This document shows, one piece after another, positions 11,815 to 23,474 of a DNA stretch of 64,000 bases; position 1 is the stretch's first letter; each line of letters starts with the position of its first letter. The notes beneath the pieces are model-generated. The model ran no database searches. It worked only from the letters and a program-made list of their open reading frames with translations, and had not been told where the DNA came from. This stretch comes from Pogona vitticeps (lineage: Eukaryota; Chordata; Lepidosauria; Squamata; Agamidae). The position numbers were made by a program, and so were the translations under genes. The stretch is taken from positions 18,412,501 through 18,476,500 of the forward strand of contig NC_135786.1 of assembly GCF_051106095.1 (NCBI RefSeq), read 5' to 3'.

Positions 11815-11933
11815 CTTTTAAAACATTGGTAAAATCAGTGCTAATGGAATCAGCATGATGAACCAAATGTTCAGCACTTCTTTAACTAAATCACAATAAC
11901 AAACCTGCACTGATTTTACCAATGTTTTAAAAG
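11815..11933. repeat. Perfect 27-bp inverted repeat with 65-bp spacer
   Basis: The left arm is 11815-11841 (cttttaaaacattgg...) and the right arm is 11907-11933 (...ccaatgttttaaaag). They are exact reverse complements over 27 bp. No target duplication is evident. It may be a short MITE or an extruding hairpin. Confidence 0.9.
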
Positions 11934-12950
11934 TTCGTGCTTTATTATATGTTGCTGTGAGAACCTTTGCCAAGGAGTGCAGAAGACGAGGTTGTAAATG
12001 ATAAGCAAAACCATAAATAAAACAAAAGTATCACCCAGACAAAGCCAAGCACTTCTGATTCCCAGTTATTTCGGTGGGAATTAGCATATGCTTAAATTGC
12101 CCCTGTCAAAATCAGTGAACTTCATTTTAATATTCATCTCTTAGGTGAAGGTTATTATGAATTTTGAAGACTATCCTCAGAGTACCTTTCCCCTACTTTG
12201 GACACAGAGTAACGCAAATCCTGAAGAGACGAGAATACTGCCTTTGCCAGTTTTATGTCTTTTACTGCAGCTCTGTCTCTCCCAGGGGCTGTTCGGCTAT
12301 TTCTACAAAAGCAGACCTTTAGCTGTCTTTTTTTGTTATTATGTTCTGAACCACTGAACCAAAGCCCTATGATAAATTACTGTTCTATGACTCTTTGACT
12401 TCAATTTTTCGTTGGTAAACAGTCCACTGATTTATGCCTAATATAAATAAATACATTGCATGGAGACACCCTTGTGTTGCAAGCGATCAGAAAAATCACT
12501 GGGGACTTTCGGAGGGCATCCCTGAACGTTGCCTTCCAAGCATTTGAAAATATAAGAAAAACAAGCTATAAGAGCAGGAGAAGTTTCAGATTGTCCTTTC
12601 GAAGCGTTGGCAAAGTGGCGGTGAAAACTGCCATGTCCAGCTTTCTTTTTTGTGAAAGGTGACGGAAGAACCGTGTGCTTCTGGTTAGGCAGGACATGCA
12701 GCGCGCAGACAAATTATAGAGTCAACTGCTGCTCTGTTTTCCCTCTGTGATTCGATCCTTTCTAATCTAACAAAGAGGTCCAGAATATACACCACGAATT
12801 CCAAGGATAAAGCCTTTATTCATCAGCAACTCTTTGGCCCTAAAGTGCTGAAGGAAAGTTTCCCGGGTCATCTGGCCCATGCATTGGGAACTTCAAGGAG
12901 TAGTCTTCTGTGTGTACCATCATTGGAAGAAAGGTGCTATGAATCTACAC
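11934..12950. other. Intergenic sequence, nothing recognised
   Basis: No gene or repeat I can support. Short frames at 12145-12357 and 12456-12662 lack family features. Confidence 0.4.
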
Positions 12951-12954
12951 TTAT

Positions 12955-13085
12955 CCCTTGAATTGCGCAGATCTCAACAGCAGTTTTGATTATACAGATT
13001 TTTTTCAATAAGTAAACAAACAAATAAATATTCAATAAATACTGTGTCCCGGCTACCCAGAACCCATTTTGGGTCCCACAGTTCC
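12955..13085 (+). repeat. Repeat tail with (AATA)-like tract, related to 47583-47823
   Basis: gaattgcgcagatc, agcagttttgattataca and ggctacccagaacccatttt match the segment at 47583-47823. In that copy the middle is a long (CATA)n array; here it is a short (AAAC/AATA) tract. It is probably a non-LTR element 3' end, class undetermined. Confidence 0.55.
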
Positions 13086-13279
13086 ACAGTTTTGGAATGC
13101 CCACCACAGGAAGAGACAGAGTCAGTGCCGACTGTATATTATTTTTGGCACTCAGTTTTAAAATGTGTCTCTTGGCATATGCATCTTGAGGAGTGTTCTG
13201 CATTTTTAAAAAATCTAAATTAATTTCACATCCAGCTTTTGGTTTGATTGCATCTTTTTAACTTGGCTGCTTTTTATGT

Positions 13280-13515
13280 TATTATTATGTGCTGTCACAT
13301 CACTTCTGAATTACACCAACTCTATGAGTAAGTTACTTCCAGAAAGGTCATTAACAGCCCTGGTTAGGCTTTGCAAAATCAAGGCTGTGACTTCCTCTAT
13401 TGGTCAACCCATCTCATAGTTGGTCTTCTTCATTTCCTGCTGCCTTCAGTTTTTCCTAGCGTTATTGTGTTTTCCAGTGAGTCTTGGCTTTTCTTAATCT
13501 TTGTACCTGTGTTTA
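13280..13515 (-). mobile_element. RTE-like LINE 3' tail (distinct from BovB)
   Basis: Plus-strand phrases tatgtgctgtcacatcactt, aaggctgtgacttcctctat, ttcctgctgccttcag and ttccagtgagtcttg parallel the order seen in the BovB tails, but the sequence is diverged. This suggests a separate RTE subfamily or a SINE using its tail. Confidence 0.5.
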
Positions 13516-13961
13516 ATGTTTATCATTACATCATAAATGATAAACATAAATTACATAATAAATTACATCACCAAACCATTCCTAGGAGAATGTTGTGCAG
13601 ACCACTCTCAGTTTTGTGTGAGCTTTCTTGAGATTGAGTTTGGAAATGTAGGAATGGTATGGAGGAGGAAAGGAGAGGAGAGGAAGATCTTCCTGCAAAC
13701 GGACTGTTCAAAGCTTGTCTACACCTTCATTCAAAACAAAATAAAACAAAACATGGCTAGCCATTCGGGTAGCCCCAGGAAGATCTGTCTTGTCATCATT
13801 TTCATTTCCCACAATGTCCCTTTGATAAAAGAAGGTTAGTATCCATTATTTTACATTTCAAACAGAAGACAGCACCAAGAAAGAATTAACATCCTGAAAC
13901 AGCTATTCAAGAGACCACAGGAAAAGGAACTAGTCAATCAAACTGATAGAAGGATATTTAG

Positions 13962-14092
13962 ACTCATAACCTTAGACCTGTGGAGCTGGAAGAGACCCTA
14001 TAGATAATAAAGTACTGTACAGCTCCTGTCCAGGAGGCATAGTGGAGAATCAAACTCCCAACTTCTCCTAAACCACTGAGCTATCCAACTCT
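13962..14092 (-). mobile_element. tRNA-derived SINE with CR1-like tail
   Basis: Contains tggagctggaagagacccta (tail complement), gagaatcaaactcccaac (B-box complement) and taaaccactgagctatcc (A-box complement), in the same order as the other copies. Confidence 0.75.
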
Positions 14093-14377
14093 CATGTTTG
14101 GAATCTGGGAGGGACCTCAGGTTAACTGTGGCTCTTGAGACAGAAAGCATGGGGAGACCCATAGGCTACAAACGGCTGTAAGAAAGGCAGGGGTATTTTT
14201 AGAGAATGTCTATCTAAGGGGCGGGGGCATTTTTATTTCTTTTGTATGTTCCTTGGTTGGTAATTCTTAAAGATGCTGGCATAGGATTTCAGCCTACCTT
14301 AATCTGAGTGGGTAGGTGGGTAGGAGAGCAAACCCCTGTGATTTATATACTGCTCAAAATACTATTGAGCAGTATTA

Positions 14378-14703
14378 GGGACGTGGTGGCGCTGCGGGTT
14401 AAACTGGAGAAGCCTCTGTGCTGCAAGGTCAGAAGACCAGCAGTCGTAAGATCGAATCCACGCGACGGAGTGAGCTCCCATCGCTTGTCCCAGCTCCTGC
14501 CAACCTAGCAGTCTGAAAGCATATAAATGCGAGTAGATAAATAGGGACCACCATGGTGGGAAGGTAACGGCGTTCCGTGTCTAGTCATGCTGGCCACGTG
14601 ACCATGGAAACTGTCTATGGAAAAACACTGGCTCTACGGCTTGGAGACAGGGATGAGCACTGCGCCCTACAACAGGGCTAAATGTCAAGGGGGACCTTTA
14701 CTA
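14378..14703 (+). mobile_element. Sauria-SINE-like tRNA-derived SINE
   Basis: The head ggacgtggtggcgctgcggg and gtaagatcgaatcca form A- and B-box-like signals. The body runs through gtcccagctcctgccaac and ggaaggtaacggcgttcc. The tail aaatgtcaagggggacctt belongs to the BovB-related 3' class. It is the only one of five such copies here on the plus strand. Confidence 0.8.
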
Positions 14704-16095
14704 AAATACTATACTTCCAGGAGTGCTATGTAATCTTTCCACACATTAATAAAGCTTAACATATTTTTAAGGATCAAAAGTGTGTCCCAGCACTTTGAAA
14801 TTCATTCAAGTTCCATTTACTGTCCAGCAGGGAAGAGAAAATGGGAAGCTTGCTAGGAACTTCAACCAAAACTGAGTCTCCTGATAAACACAGAGAGATA
14901 ACAAAGACTCTGTTGGCATGATTTGTTTCAAACTACTGAAGAAAGGGGATAATAAGTCATGGTAGTGTGACACTTTTTAGCTCTATGGGGCTATTTGCTT
15001 ACTTCGAGATCTATTCAGAAACCTTGTAAACACAATTTCACACACTGAGTCTCTTTTTATTCACAGTTATGTAACAAACAATGCAAGAATTATTTTAAAA
15101 AAAGCTACAATTTGTGCACTCAAGACCTCAGCAACAACACTGACACAGAAAATGCTTGCAGAACTGCAAAGTCCAGTGAATTCAAATTCAGATAAAAACT
15201 CAAGACATCTTCTTCAACTGGGTTGGGTGTCCATAATATAGAAGAATCAACTACACATGTGGAATCTTCAAAACCCTAAAAGACAAATTCAACTGTATGC
15301 AATTTATGAATTCACTGTCTGGCTTCATCCGTCCAACACAAACATATAGGAATGACCAAGGTAGCAAGGGCCTTTGCAGTTTAAGAGCTCTGGCCTCTTC
15401 AGTTCTCCCACTCTTTCTGATTCTAATCTCTTACTCAAAGCTCCACTCTTTCTTAGTCCCACTCCTTTGTGCTGAACTAATATTTCATAGGGATTACAGC
15501 ACCAGTTCCTCCCTAGAAGTCAACCCAGAGTTCAGAGAGGAAGGGTTGGGAAAAGGTTTTGGCACACACCCTTCTTTTCACACAACATGAAAACTTGAGG
15601 GGATCCTTTAATATGCAGGACTGCTGACACCAGCTATGTTTTACAATTGCTTGCAATAATAAACATTCTGATATTAGTTAATGTCCTCCCCCAGCATTCA
15701 AAACCAGTGTGGCTATGTTGCAAATTGATGTCTTTACATCACCAAGCACAACAGCATGAAACTCTTGAAGGAAAAGTAGGGAAGGAAGAGAGAGACCATA
15801 GAGGTTGGAGTGGAATGTCCAGCAAGCAAGAAGTAGAATGGAGGTGTGAAGAATAAATAAGAAGGCAGGAGAAGCTGGAGGGAAGCACCCAGGAAGCAAG
15901 CAAGAGAGAAAATGTGTGAGGAAGAACTGAGAAGGCAGCAGAGGTTTCTTTTACATCACAACAAAATTTCCCAGGAACAAGACCCATAATTTAACCCCTT
16001 TCCCGTACTTATTTAAGTCCTGTCTTCCTTCTTGTCCGAGTGGCCAGGCTTGCAAGCCAACTGGCGGCGGCAAAAGGCCGAGCGGCCATCAAGGA
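14704..16095. other. Intergenic sequence, nothing recognised
   Basis: No gene or repeat end I can support. A purine-rich stretch at about 15770-15945 gives overlapping spurious frames. Confidence 0.4.
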
Positions 16096-16100
16096 AGCAA

Positions 16101-16655
16101 AAGCCTACAGCACCCGGTATTCCCAGGCAGTCTCCCATCCAAGTACAGTGGTGCCTCGCTTAACGGGCGCCCCGTTTAACGACGAATCCGCATAGCAATG
16201 AATTTTTGTGATCGTTTTTGCAATCATATTGCGATGTTTTAGATAGGGGAAAATTGCTTTGCGATGATCGGTACCCTGTTTTGCATACCAATCATCGCAT
16301 AGCAATGATTTTCCAACAGCTGAACGGCAGTTCCAAAATGGCCACCGGGTAAAAAAATCGGCTGCCTGCTGTGTTTTTGCCCAGATTCCTTGCTTACCGG
16401 GCAGCGAAAATGGCAGCCGTTTGGAGGATTTTCGCTTAAAGGTGAGTTTTAAGCCCATAGGAACGCATTGAAGGGGTTTCAATGCATTCCTATGGGCTTT
16501 TTAAAACCGCATAGCGACGAAATCGCTTTGCAGTGATTTTTGCTGCACAGATTATCATCACTATGCGGGGCACCACTGTACTAACCAGGCCCGACCCTGC
16601 TTAGCTTCCGAGATCAGACCAGATCGGGCATGTTCAGGGTGGTATGGCCATAGAC
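16101..16655 (-). pseudogene. 5S rRNA sequence split by a MITE
   Basis: Read on the minus strand from 16655, gtctatggccataccaccct is the start of vertebrate 5S rRNA. ggaagctaagcagggtcggg and cctgggaataccgggtgctg follow in order, ending ggcttt. With 16146-16580 removed the two halves join as GGTTAGTACTTGGATGGG, exactly the 5S sequence, giving about 120 nt. Only a few substitutions from the vertebrate 5S are visible. The internal promoter region is present, but the MITE splits the gene, so this copy cannot give a normal 5S. It may be a dispersed 5S copy or the head of a 5S-derived SINE; I do not see a SINE tail. Confidence 0.9.
16146..16578. mobile_element. Tc/mariner-type MITE inserted in 5S sequence
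   Basis: Terminal inverted repeats cagtggtgcctcg... and ...ggcaccactg are bounded by TA dinucleotides at 16144-16145 and 16579-16580, as expected for Tc/mariner target duplication. The 433-bp interior is CpG-rich, has internal inverted phrases (cccataggaacgcattg and caatgcattcctatggg) and encodes no transposase. The element at 51271-52160 shares the same termini. Confidence 0.9.
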
Positions 16656-16739
16656 AAATGGACTGCTCTCTTTGCCTCTCTTCAAGGCGAACTGGACCAT
16701 GCCAAGCCCCAGCCAAATGTACCTCTGCCTGACTCCTGA

Positions 16740-16842
16740 TCTTTAATCAAGCTTTTATAAAAGTTTTATATCTTATATAACTTATAAAAGTTTTTTAAGA
16801 TCTTAAAAATCTTATAAAAGTTTATCTTATAAAACTTTATTT
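16740..16842. repeat. AT-rich degenerate tandem repeat
   Basis: The motif cttataaaagttt recurs imperfectly about five times, on both strands. Confidence 0.6.
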
Positions 16843-16844
16843 TC

Positions 16845-17025
16845 AGGCAAGCCTTTCATGTTCAGAAAACTGGTTTGGCACCATTGTTTTTTAATTTTTT
16901 AGGTGATGCTTTGTTATCTGTCTTGTAATTTAGTGTTTACTGCTTTGTGGAGTTTGGTTTACTTTTAACAGCTTATAAACCATCAAGAATAGTGCTCCAG
17001 CACTAACGTGGTGGTATATCAATTA
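16845..17025 (+). mobile_element. CR1/L3-like LINE 3' end fragment
   Basis: caggcaagcctttcatgttc, then ctggtttggcaccattg, and a 3' end with agcttataaaccatcaagaa and gtggtggtatatcaatt resemble the tails of CR1/L3-like LINEs at 46.1 and 58.1 kb. No coding part remains. Confidence 0.45.
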
Positions 17026-17530
17026 TTTGGCAGTTGGCTTTACAACTGTCATCAGAGAACTAATTGGGTTATATTTGCGGGGATCTGCTGTAGCTCTGAC
17101 AGCGGTTTTTGAGCATTACTCAAAGGCACTATGAGAAGTGTAAACAGTGTCTGGACCCACCTTCCCAGTGCTGCTGTGAATACTTTTCAGTGTGAAGGAG
17201 GTTCCCTCATACAAAGAGCACTGATACTCCTGGGTAATTCCAATGTGCCCCCCTACCGTCTCCAGGCTCAAAGTTTCTGCAGCATCAGAGGAGGACTCGG
17301 AGTTTCATGAGACACTGGCCACCTTATTTCAGAGACAACCATTGTAATCATTCCAGGCTTCAAAATCTGAGGATGATTCCCCTGCAGCTCCTCTAATCTT
17401 TTAGATGCAAGACAGCATGAGGCTAGAGAAATTACTATAAGAGCTATGGGCTTCAGGAGGGATAGAGCTTCTGAAACCTGGAATGATGGATTTTGAAAAT
17501 GTTATTCTTGGTCTATGATTCCTACAGTCC
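17026..17530. other. Intergenic sequence, nothing recognised
   Basis: No feature supported. Confidence 0.4.
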
Positions 17531-17536
17531 CTCAGC

Positions 17537-17890
17537 AGGTAAAGGTAAAGGTTCCCCTTGACAATTTTTTTGTCCAGTCGTGTTCGACTCTAGGGGGCGG
17601 TGCTCATCCCCGTTTCCAAGCCATAGAGCCAGCGTTTTGTCCGAAGACAATCTTCCGTGGTCACATGGCCAGTACGACTTAGATACGGAACACTGTTACC
17701 TTCCCACCGAGGTGGTCCCTATTAATCTAGTCACATTTGCATGCTTTCAAACCGCTAGGTTGGCGGGAGTTGGGACAAGTGACGGGTGTTCACTCCGTCA
17801 CGTGGATTCGATCTTACAACTGCTTGGTCTTCTGACCCTGCAGCACAGGCTTCTGTGGTTTAGCCCACAGCGCCACCACGTCCCTAGACA
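17537..17890 (-). mobile_element. Sauria-SINE-like tRNA-derived SINE
   Basis: The plus strand reads taaaggttccccttgac (BovB-type tail complement), then gggggcggtgctcatcc, ggtcacatggcc, ttaccttcccaccgagg, gattcgatcttac (B-box complement) and cagcgccaccacgtccc (head complement). It is full length, about 350 bp. Confidence 0.85.
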
Positions 17891-18009
17891 GCATCTCCCT
17901 TCAATTACTGCCAGAACTGACTTGGTCTGTCTTAGGTATTGGCTCAGACTGAATAGTCTGGAGGACCAATCATTGACCAAATGCTGCTAGCTAGAGCAAT
18001 TGTGGACTG

Positions 18010-18705
18010 GAGGATGGGCAAAGCAATGCCATGATAAGCTGAAGGTCTGTTATTTTACTATGGATACATTTCTCTGCCTCAGTGCTAACATGTTGAGAAA
18101 CTGGATCTTTGATTTTGATGCTTTTCAAGACAGAGCCTCAATTTTTGGGTCCTGGTTTTCTAGCTGGAATCCCCAACTTCAGATCAATCACAAAAAGCCA
18201 CTGAGGCACTGTCTCTCCCACAGAGAGCCTTCACTGAAGTTAGGTTTCAGCAGATGCCCTTTGCATATCTTGAAGGGAGAGACAAAAGAATTCCACTTAC
18301 GGAATGCAAATGTGTATTTGGCTGCAACCAGATAGAAGACATAATCCACTGTTTATTGTTCTGCCCCCTCTATAAGAACCCCAGAGAAAGATCTTTGTTA
18401 CTTATTATCCAGCCATTCCCTAACTGCACACTCAAGGAATTACTATTAAGACTGCCTATTGACAATCAGCCATTCATTACATATGCTGTAGCACTATTTG
18501 CATTGGCAGTCAAGAAGCTGGGGTCTGATTTTCTCAAGGACTATAACGCCATTTAATTTAATGGCCCTTAGTTTAGTTGAAGATGCTCAAAGAAGGGCAC
18601 ATTTTAAAACATGTAGGTCTAAAATGTATGTTTTTAAAACACAGATTTTCTTTTCATACATACATTGTATAGGCCTGTGGCCATAAATAATACAGTTTTA
18701 ACTGA
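18010..18705 (+). mobile_element. Non-LTR retrotransposon C-terminal region
   Basis: The frame near 18254-18556 reads a Cys/His cluster CKCVFGCNQIEDIIHCLLF followed by CPLYKNPRER. This is a zinc-knuckle-like block found near the C terminus of some LINE polyproteins. Upstream, in a shifted frame, LSHRESFTEV-like and LGFSRCPLHI pieces fit the same block. The 3' end near 18700 has ctgtggccataaataatac. The clade cannot be assigned. Confidence 0.55.
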
Positions 18706-18719
18706 TACAATCCCTCAGT

Positions 18720-19640
18720 CATCATGGACAACACTGGGTTCTGGGAATTGTAATCTTAAAAGCTATAGCTGTCCTTTCACCAGTCTTCCAAAGGCTTCAA
18801 TTACTTGCAGTTCCTTACTGGGACTTTAGCTCTCCCTGTGAGGGAAAATTACAGTCGGAGTCCTCTGCAGTATTTTATCCAGAATCCTGATGGTTTCTTA
18901 CCTTCCTTGTCTTCACCTGATTATGATTTGCTGGCTGGGAACCCAGTTAATGGAATGTGACCTCATTTTCCTAGACTAGACCCTCTCCACCAAGCACAGC
19001 ACCATTTGTGTGCAATTGTGTAGTCCTTATTGCTACCCACAACAGCTATTATCAATGCAGGGTGGCTTGGGGTAAGTTTCTTTATGACAGAACTTTGTTA
19101 CAAACAGAACTTGGACAAGTTACTTTTTCTAGACTTCATATCCTTGAATCCCTTGCTGATGGGAATTCTTCCACCTCCCTCACTTTTACATATTCTTATG
19201 ACCTAATTTATGAAGCAACATACGGTATTAAAGCAGCCAGTTATTTGATGTCAGTGACTTCTGAAAGAGGAAATTCCCACCTTAAAAGAAAATCACCTCA
19301 AGCATATCTAAAATGCCACATTTACAATATTCCTTCCTCATTTTCATCAGCATAATTACTTTGTTACTTTCATAGCTCCTGGACATGGTAATCAGAGGTG
19401 TTAATTAATGAAGTTCAAAAGCGTATCTAGGTGGGGGGAATCACATTTAATTTTTACATACCAAATTAATTACTTGCTTCAGTACAGGTGCATGAGAAGT
19501 TGATAGACTTGTACTGGGTTTTAAAGAATCTATTTCATTGTAAGCTGCCTTGATGATTTCATTGAAGAATGCTTTGGTTTGGGCCCATATCCTGTGAATA
19601 CAGGGGAATACTGACAGTGTGATAATTTTTGGAGCAATAC
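18720..19640. other. Intergenic sequence with only short repeat hints
   Basis: A short gttctgggaattgtaatct phrase resembles MITE interiors. Otherwise nothing is supported. Confidence 0.35.
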
Positions 19641-19739
19641 TTGTATTAGTCTGTTTCACTAAATAGAACAAAAAAAAGCAAGCAAACAAACAAAAACACA
19701 CCCCACATTGTGGTACTATCCGGATTCCTTTCATCCATG

Positions 19740-19880
19740 CATTACAATCTTCTTCCTCCACTGTCTGAAGAAGTGGACTCTTTAATCCACGAAAACTCAC
19801 ACTAAAATAAATTTATCAGTTTCAAATGTGCACAATACTTTGGTTTTGGGTTTACAATGTGGCAGGACCTTGGAACATAT
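19740..19880 (+). repeat. Reptile interspersed repeat tail (tctgaagaagtgg type)
   Basis: tgtctgaagaagtggactct, ccacgaaaactcacact and aaaataaatttatcagt form a widespread reptile repeat end. Its parent element cannot be named from this piece. Confidence 0.45.
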
Positions 19881-20034
19881 CTGAAATGTTCGGGGGGGGG
19901 GGAATCTAGATATTTGAATTGTTCGAGACTCTTGCAAGGATATTTTATCTGTTGTTTCCCATCCTGAGATCTGTTGATAATAGGGCAAGGATAATCAAGA
20001 TGCAGCATGGGTGGGCTTAATAATACATGCATAA

Positions 20035-20660
20035 TAAAAACAATAAATGCCATCAAGTCAAATTCTGACTTATGGCAACCCATCTCAGCATTTTCCAGGT
20101 AGAGAGTACTCGGAAGTGGTTTACCATTCCCTTCTTTTAGGGGCATCCTGAGACCGTGCAGCTTACCCAAGGCCACACAGGCTGGCTCTACTTCACAGAA
20201 GGCATGGTGCGGAATCAAACTCCCAAATACCCAAACCACTGAGCTATTGTCAGAATATAGAAATTTTGTACGCCTGAACCTGAATAAATGTATTATTAAC
20301 GAGCTGCCATTGTGCACAGATGTGAGTATGCTGAGTCACTCTGAAGATGATGCAGTGTCTGGAAATAAGAAGACACCAAGTGCAAAGGATGAACTCATGT
20401 GTCTTCTGATTGGACTAGAGATGCCATGTATATGTATATAAGTGGACAGTGCCTGTGCATCACTCTCTTCCTTCTCCACCATTTGCTGCTGTGCACTATG
20501 TCCGTTTGTATCCTGCCATGCTGATGAGATGCCTGCCTGTAAATACCTGTAAATATATTGTAAATACAACCATCTTGCAAAAGAAGAACTTGTGTCTTCA
20601 AAAACTCTGTGTATTTTTCCTGTCGCCAAATCCCTGACAGCTATCCAGCTCGCTGCAGCA
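20035..20660 (-). mobile_element. tRNA-derived SINE interrupted by a solo LTR
   Basis: The plus strand reads gccatcaagtcaaattctga, gaccgtgcagcttacccaag, gcggaatcaaactccc (B-box complement) and ccaaaccactgagctat (A-box complement). After the LTR it resumes as ccagctcgctg. The same SINE is seen on the plus strand at 41648-41845. Confidence 0.75.
20248..20639. mobile_element. Solo LTR-like element with 5-bp target duplication
   Basis: The 392-bp segment starts TGTCAG and ends CTGACA. It is flanked by identical 5-bp repeats gctat at 20243-20247 and 20640-20644, and contains a TATA-like gtatataag near 20436. These are the features of a solo LTR fossil. No internal genes are present. The parent family is not assigned. 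Confidence 0.8.
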
Positions 20661-20664
20661 ATAC

Positions 20665-23180
20665 ATGAAAGCATGTTTTAATGCATATATACAAGGATCA
20701 GAGAAAGCCTTGGTTGAGATTGCCCCATTTTTCTCTGTCTAGGTGACCTTGGGGCAGCTGCTCTTTCTACTGTCTACTTCACAAGGGTGAAATGGCCGGT
20801 TAGTTCAAACATTCCATTTTTACATCTATTTAGAAAGCTACATCATGAGAATAAAAATGTGTGACAGAAACATAGTCATTTGCTTTCAGTTCTTTGGACA
20901 AATGACAGGACAGTAATCTTCCTAAATGCTCAAATACCACACAAAATAGTTAGCTCAGTGTTCAATTAATGTAAGCAACAAGCACTAACTAATTGTATCT
21001 ACTTTACTAGGTCACCTCAATAACTGGTTTTCTTTGTGTAGGTCTTGACTTTGGCCTTATCCATAAGGATTTTTAAATCACTTCTTACGCTTTGAAATTT
21101 TATTGTATTGTATTTTCTGTCATATCCATTTGCTCATCTAGGTATATTCTCCAATATAGCCGAAGACAAACAAAGTGAGGAGAGGCAAGCATGAAAAGAT
21201 AAAATATGATGAGTTCCATAAAGGTTGGCACTCTGCTCAGGTCGCTTTTAATTGGCCATAAAGAAGATGAAATGATGTGTAGCAAAATTGTTCCCAATTA
21301 ACAAAGTTGGAAACAAAAGACAGACCTCAATTTCACTACCAACTGTAGCAATCCCATAAAAATGTTAAATTATAATAAAGAGAATTAAAATTGCTATTTA
21401 TTCACTGCTGTTCTTTTTAGTGTTTCACAAACAAAATCAGGGCGTGTGTGTGCCCTTGACAGAGAGCATATGGCTTAAATTGCATAGTTTTGAAAGAGTT
21501 CAATATCTGCAGTTTTCACATATCAGAGGCTATTAACCTCAGTCTGGGTCTGCTTTCGAAATAGGAACAGTGGGGCAGGGTATTTATTTAAAACATGTAT
21601 ATGCCACTTCTTTCTTGTTTGCATTACAGCAACCAAATTCACTGACAGTTAGAAATTTAGGTACTTAAAAATTTAACACCAGCCAACTTAATAAGTAACA
21701 CAGGATCAAATTAGACGATATGTTTATTAAGGGTTTGCAAAGGTGCTTCCTCAATGCTGAAATATGCCTATTTTTTAATATGGCATGCATTTCCTCATCT
21801 AGATATCTTGCATTTAGCATGCTTTATTCAACGACTGGTCACTGGAAGATAAACACTGGTTTAATTTACAAGTGTGATTGCTGAAAAAAGCCAGTTGCAT
21901 AGGAGGATCCTTTGCGCTTTGAAAGTACTGTGTGGCTACATTAGAGAGGGCAGGTGGCAGGTACATTTTGTGAACAAACATCATTGTACATCCTGAACAC
22001 ACTGATCTCATTTCATTTCAGAATCTAGTAGTGCAAGAACATTGGTACTTGGGTGGGAGTCTGCCAAAATATACCAGGAATGTCCTGGAAAGGCGAAGAA
22101 AGAATCTTCCATGAAACTATCAATTGCTACTCCCAATCAGTATTGGCAGTCTTAGGCTGGATGGACCTATGGTCTGTGAGGCTGCTTCCTGGGTACCAAA
22201 AGGATTCAATGAGTAGGACCCAATATTCATAGACTGAAAAAGAATAAAACACCAAACGTGTAAGGCTCTATGAATAAGAGCCCTTATAAAGCCAACAATG
22301 TTCAATTATGAAGTCATCTAATACATGGCATTTCAGTATAGCCAAAGCAAATTCATTAGCTTTATGAGAGAGTCGTTATCACTTCATCCACAGGTAGTTA
22401 TGCAGCTAATGACCTGAAGATGAGGATATAATTAAAGCCGCCACTCATGAGTATCATCAGTGTTAATTTTTTCCCTTGTATCTTCATTTTATGTTGCACT
22501 TATTTCAACCATAAAGGCCCCTCATTCATGTCATAAATGAAGAAGGCACACAGTAAGTACATGGAAATAAATTTGTTTAGAGCCTGGGAGAGTACTTTTT
22601 AGAAAGTAATTAATTATGAGTGCCATCCCAAGTCTCACGAAGTAATTAACTACTGGTATATTTACATTTTCTTATATTTACTCTTTCTTTTTCCAATTCT
22701 CGAAAGTAACTGATTGAAAATTAGAATGTTGCAAGCTTCTCGGCTCTCGTCTACTTCAACAATCGCTCAAAACCCAAAACAGAGTAGCAAGCAACAGAAC
22801 AAGCCACAGTAAAAGTCAGCACTTGAGCGATGTGGTATTCCTCCTCCACGACTTAGTGAGGCCACACTCATAACTATAAAAGTAACTAGAATGAACTGAT
22901 TCTTTACTAGAATGAACTGATTATTTATAATCACAATGTAATTTGTTTACACTTTCTATTGAGAGAATAACTATTTATACTGAAACAGTTACTTTCATAT
23001 AGTAAATATGAGGTTTCTCCCAAGTTGTGTAAAGAGAAGCAGATTCGATGTCTGTCAATGAAATAAATTCAGTTCTTTAAAAAAAAAACCCGCTGGTTTA
23101 TAAACGTGGAATACTGTGCTTCTGTATGATTCAAAAAGCCAGGAAATTGCCAAATATTGCTGCACAATGTTGTGCCTGTG
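20665..23180. other. Intergenic sequence, nothing firm
   Basis: A diverged SINE-like phrase (ggctggatggacctatggtc) lies near 22155, and a short duplication of ctagaatgaactgatt near 22885-22925. No gene is supported. Confidence 0.4.
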
Positions 23181-23184
23181 TTGT

Positions 23185-23395
23185 TAGCAGGAAAAAGGAT
23201 GCCAAGCTTTACATAGGAAAGGGCAGCTTGAATGTTGATAACACCAATGGCAGCAGTCGAGATGGTCTACAGGATACCATTTTGTGCTCATTACCATTCA
23301 CAAAGTGATACCACGCAGGGGAAAATCCTAGAAGCTGACTCCTTTTTTTTCCATCAGTTTACCACTCCTCACCCAAAAACAAAGCAATTGTCAGG
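23185..23395 (-). repeat. Unclassified interspersed repeat, family X, copy 2
   Basis: Its reverse complement aligns with 3854-4075. Landmarks are the complements of attgctttg, aaggagtca and tttgtgaatggta. Confidence 0.6.
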
Positions 23396-23474
23396 ACTGT
23401 TTTTCAGAAAGTGTGAATGCAGATCTACTGTATGGCAAGACGAATTTTATCAGAAAGTCAAAACTTTGCAGTTC

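Noticed and set aside
16105-16482. 125-codon frame across the 5S/MITE region
   Set aside because: It is made of MITE and 5S sequence and is a by-product of GC-rich composition.
17580-17990. 136-codon frame
   Set aside because: It runs through a Sauria-like SINE read antisense. No independent coding signal.
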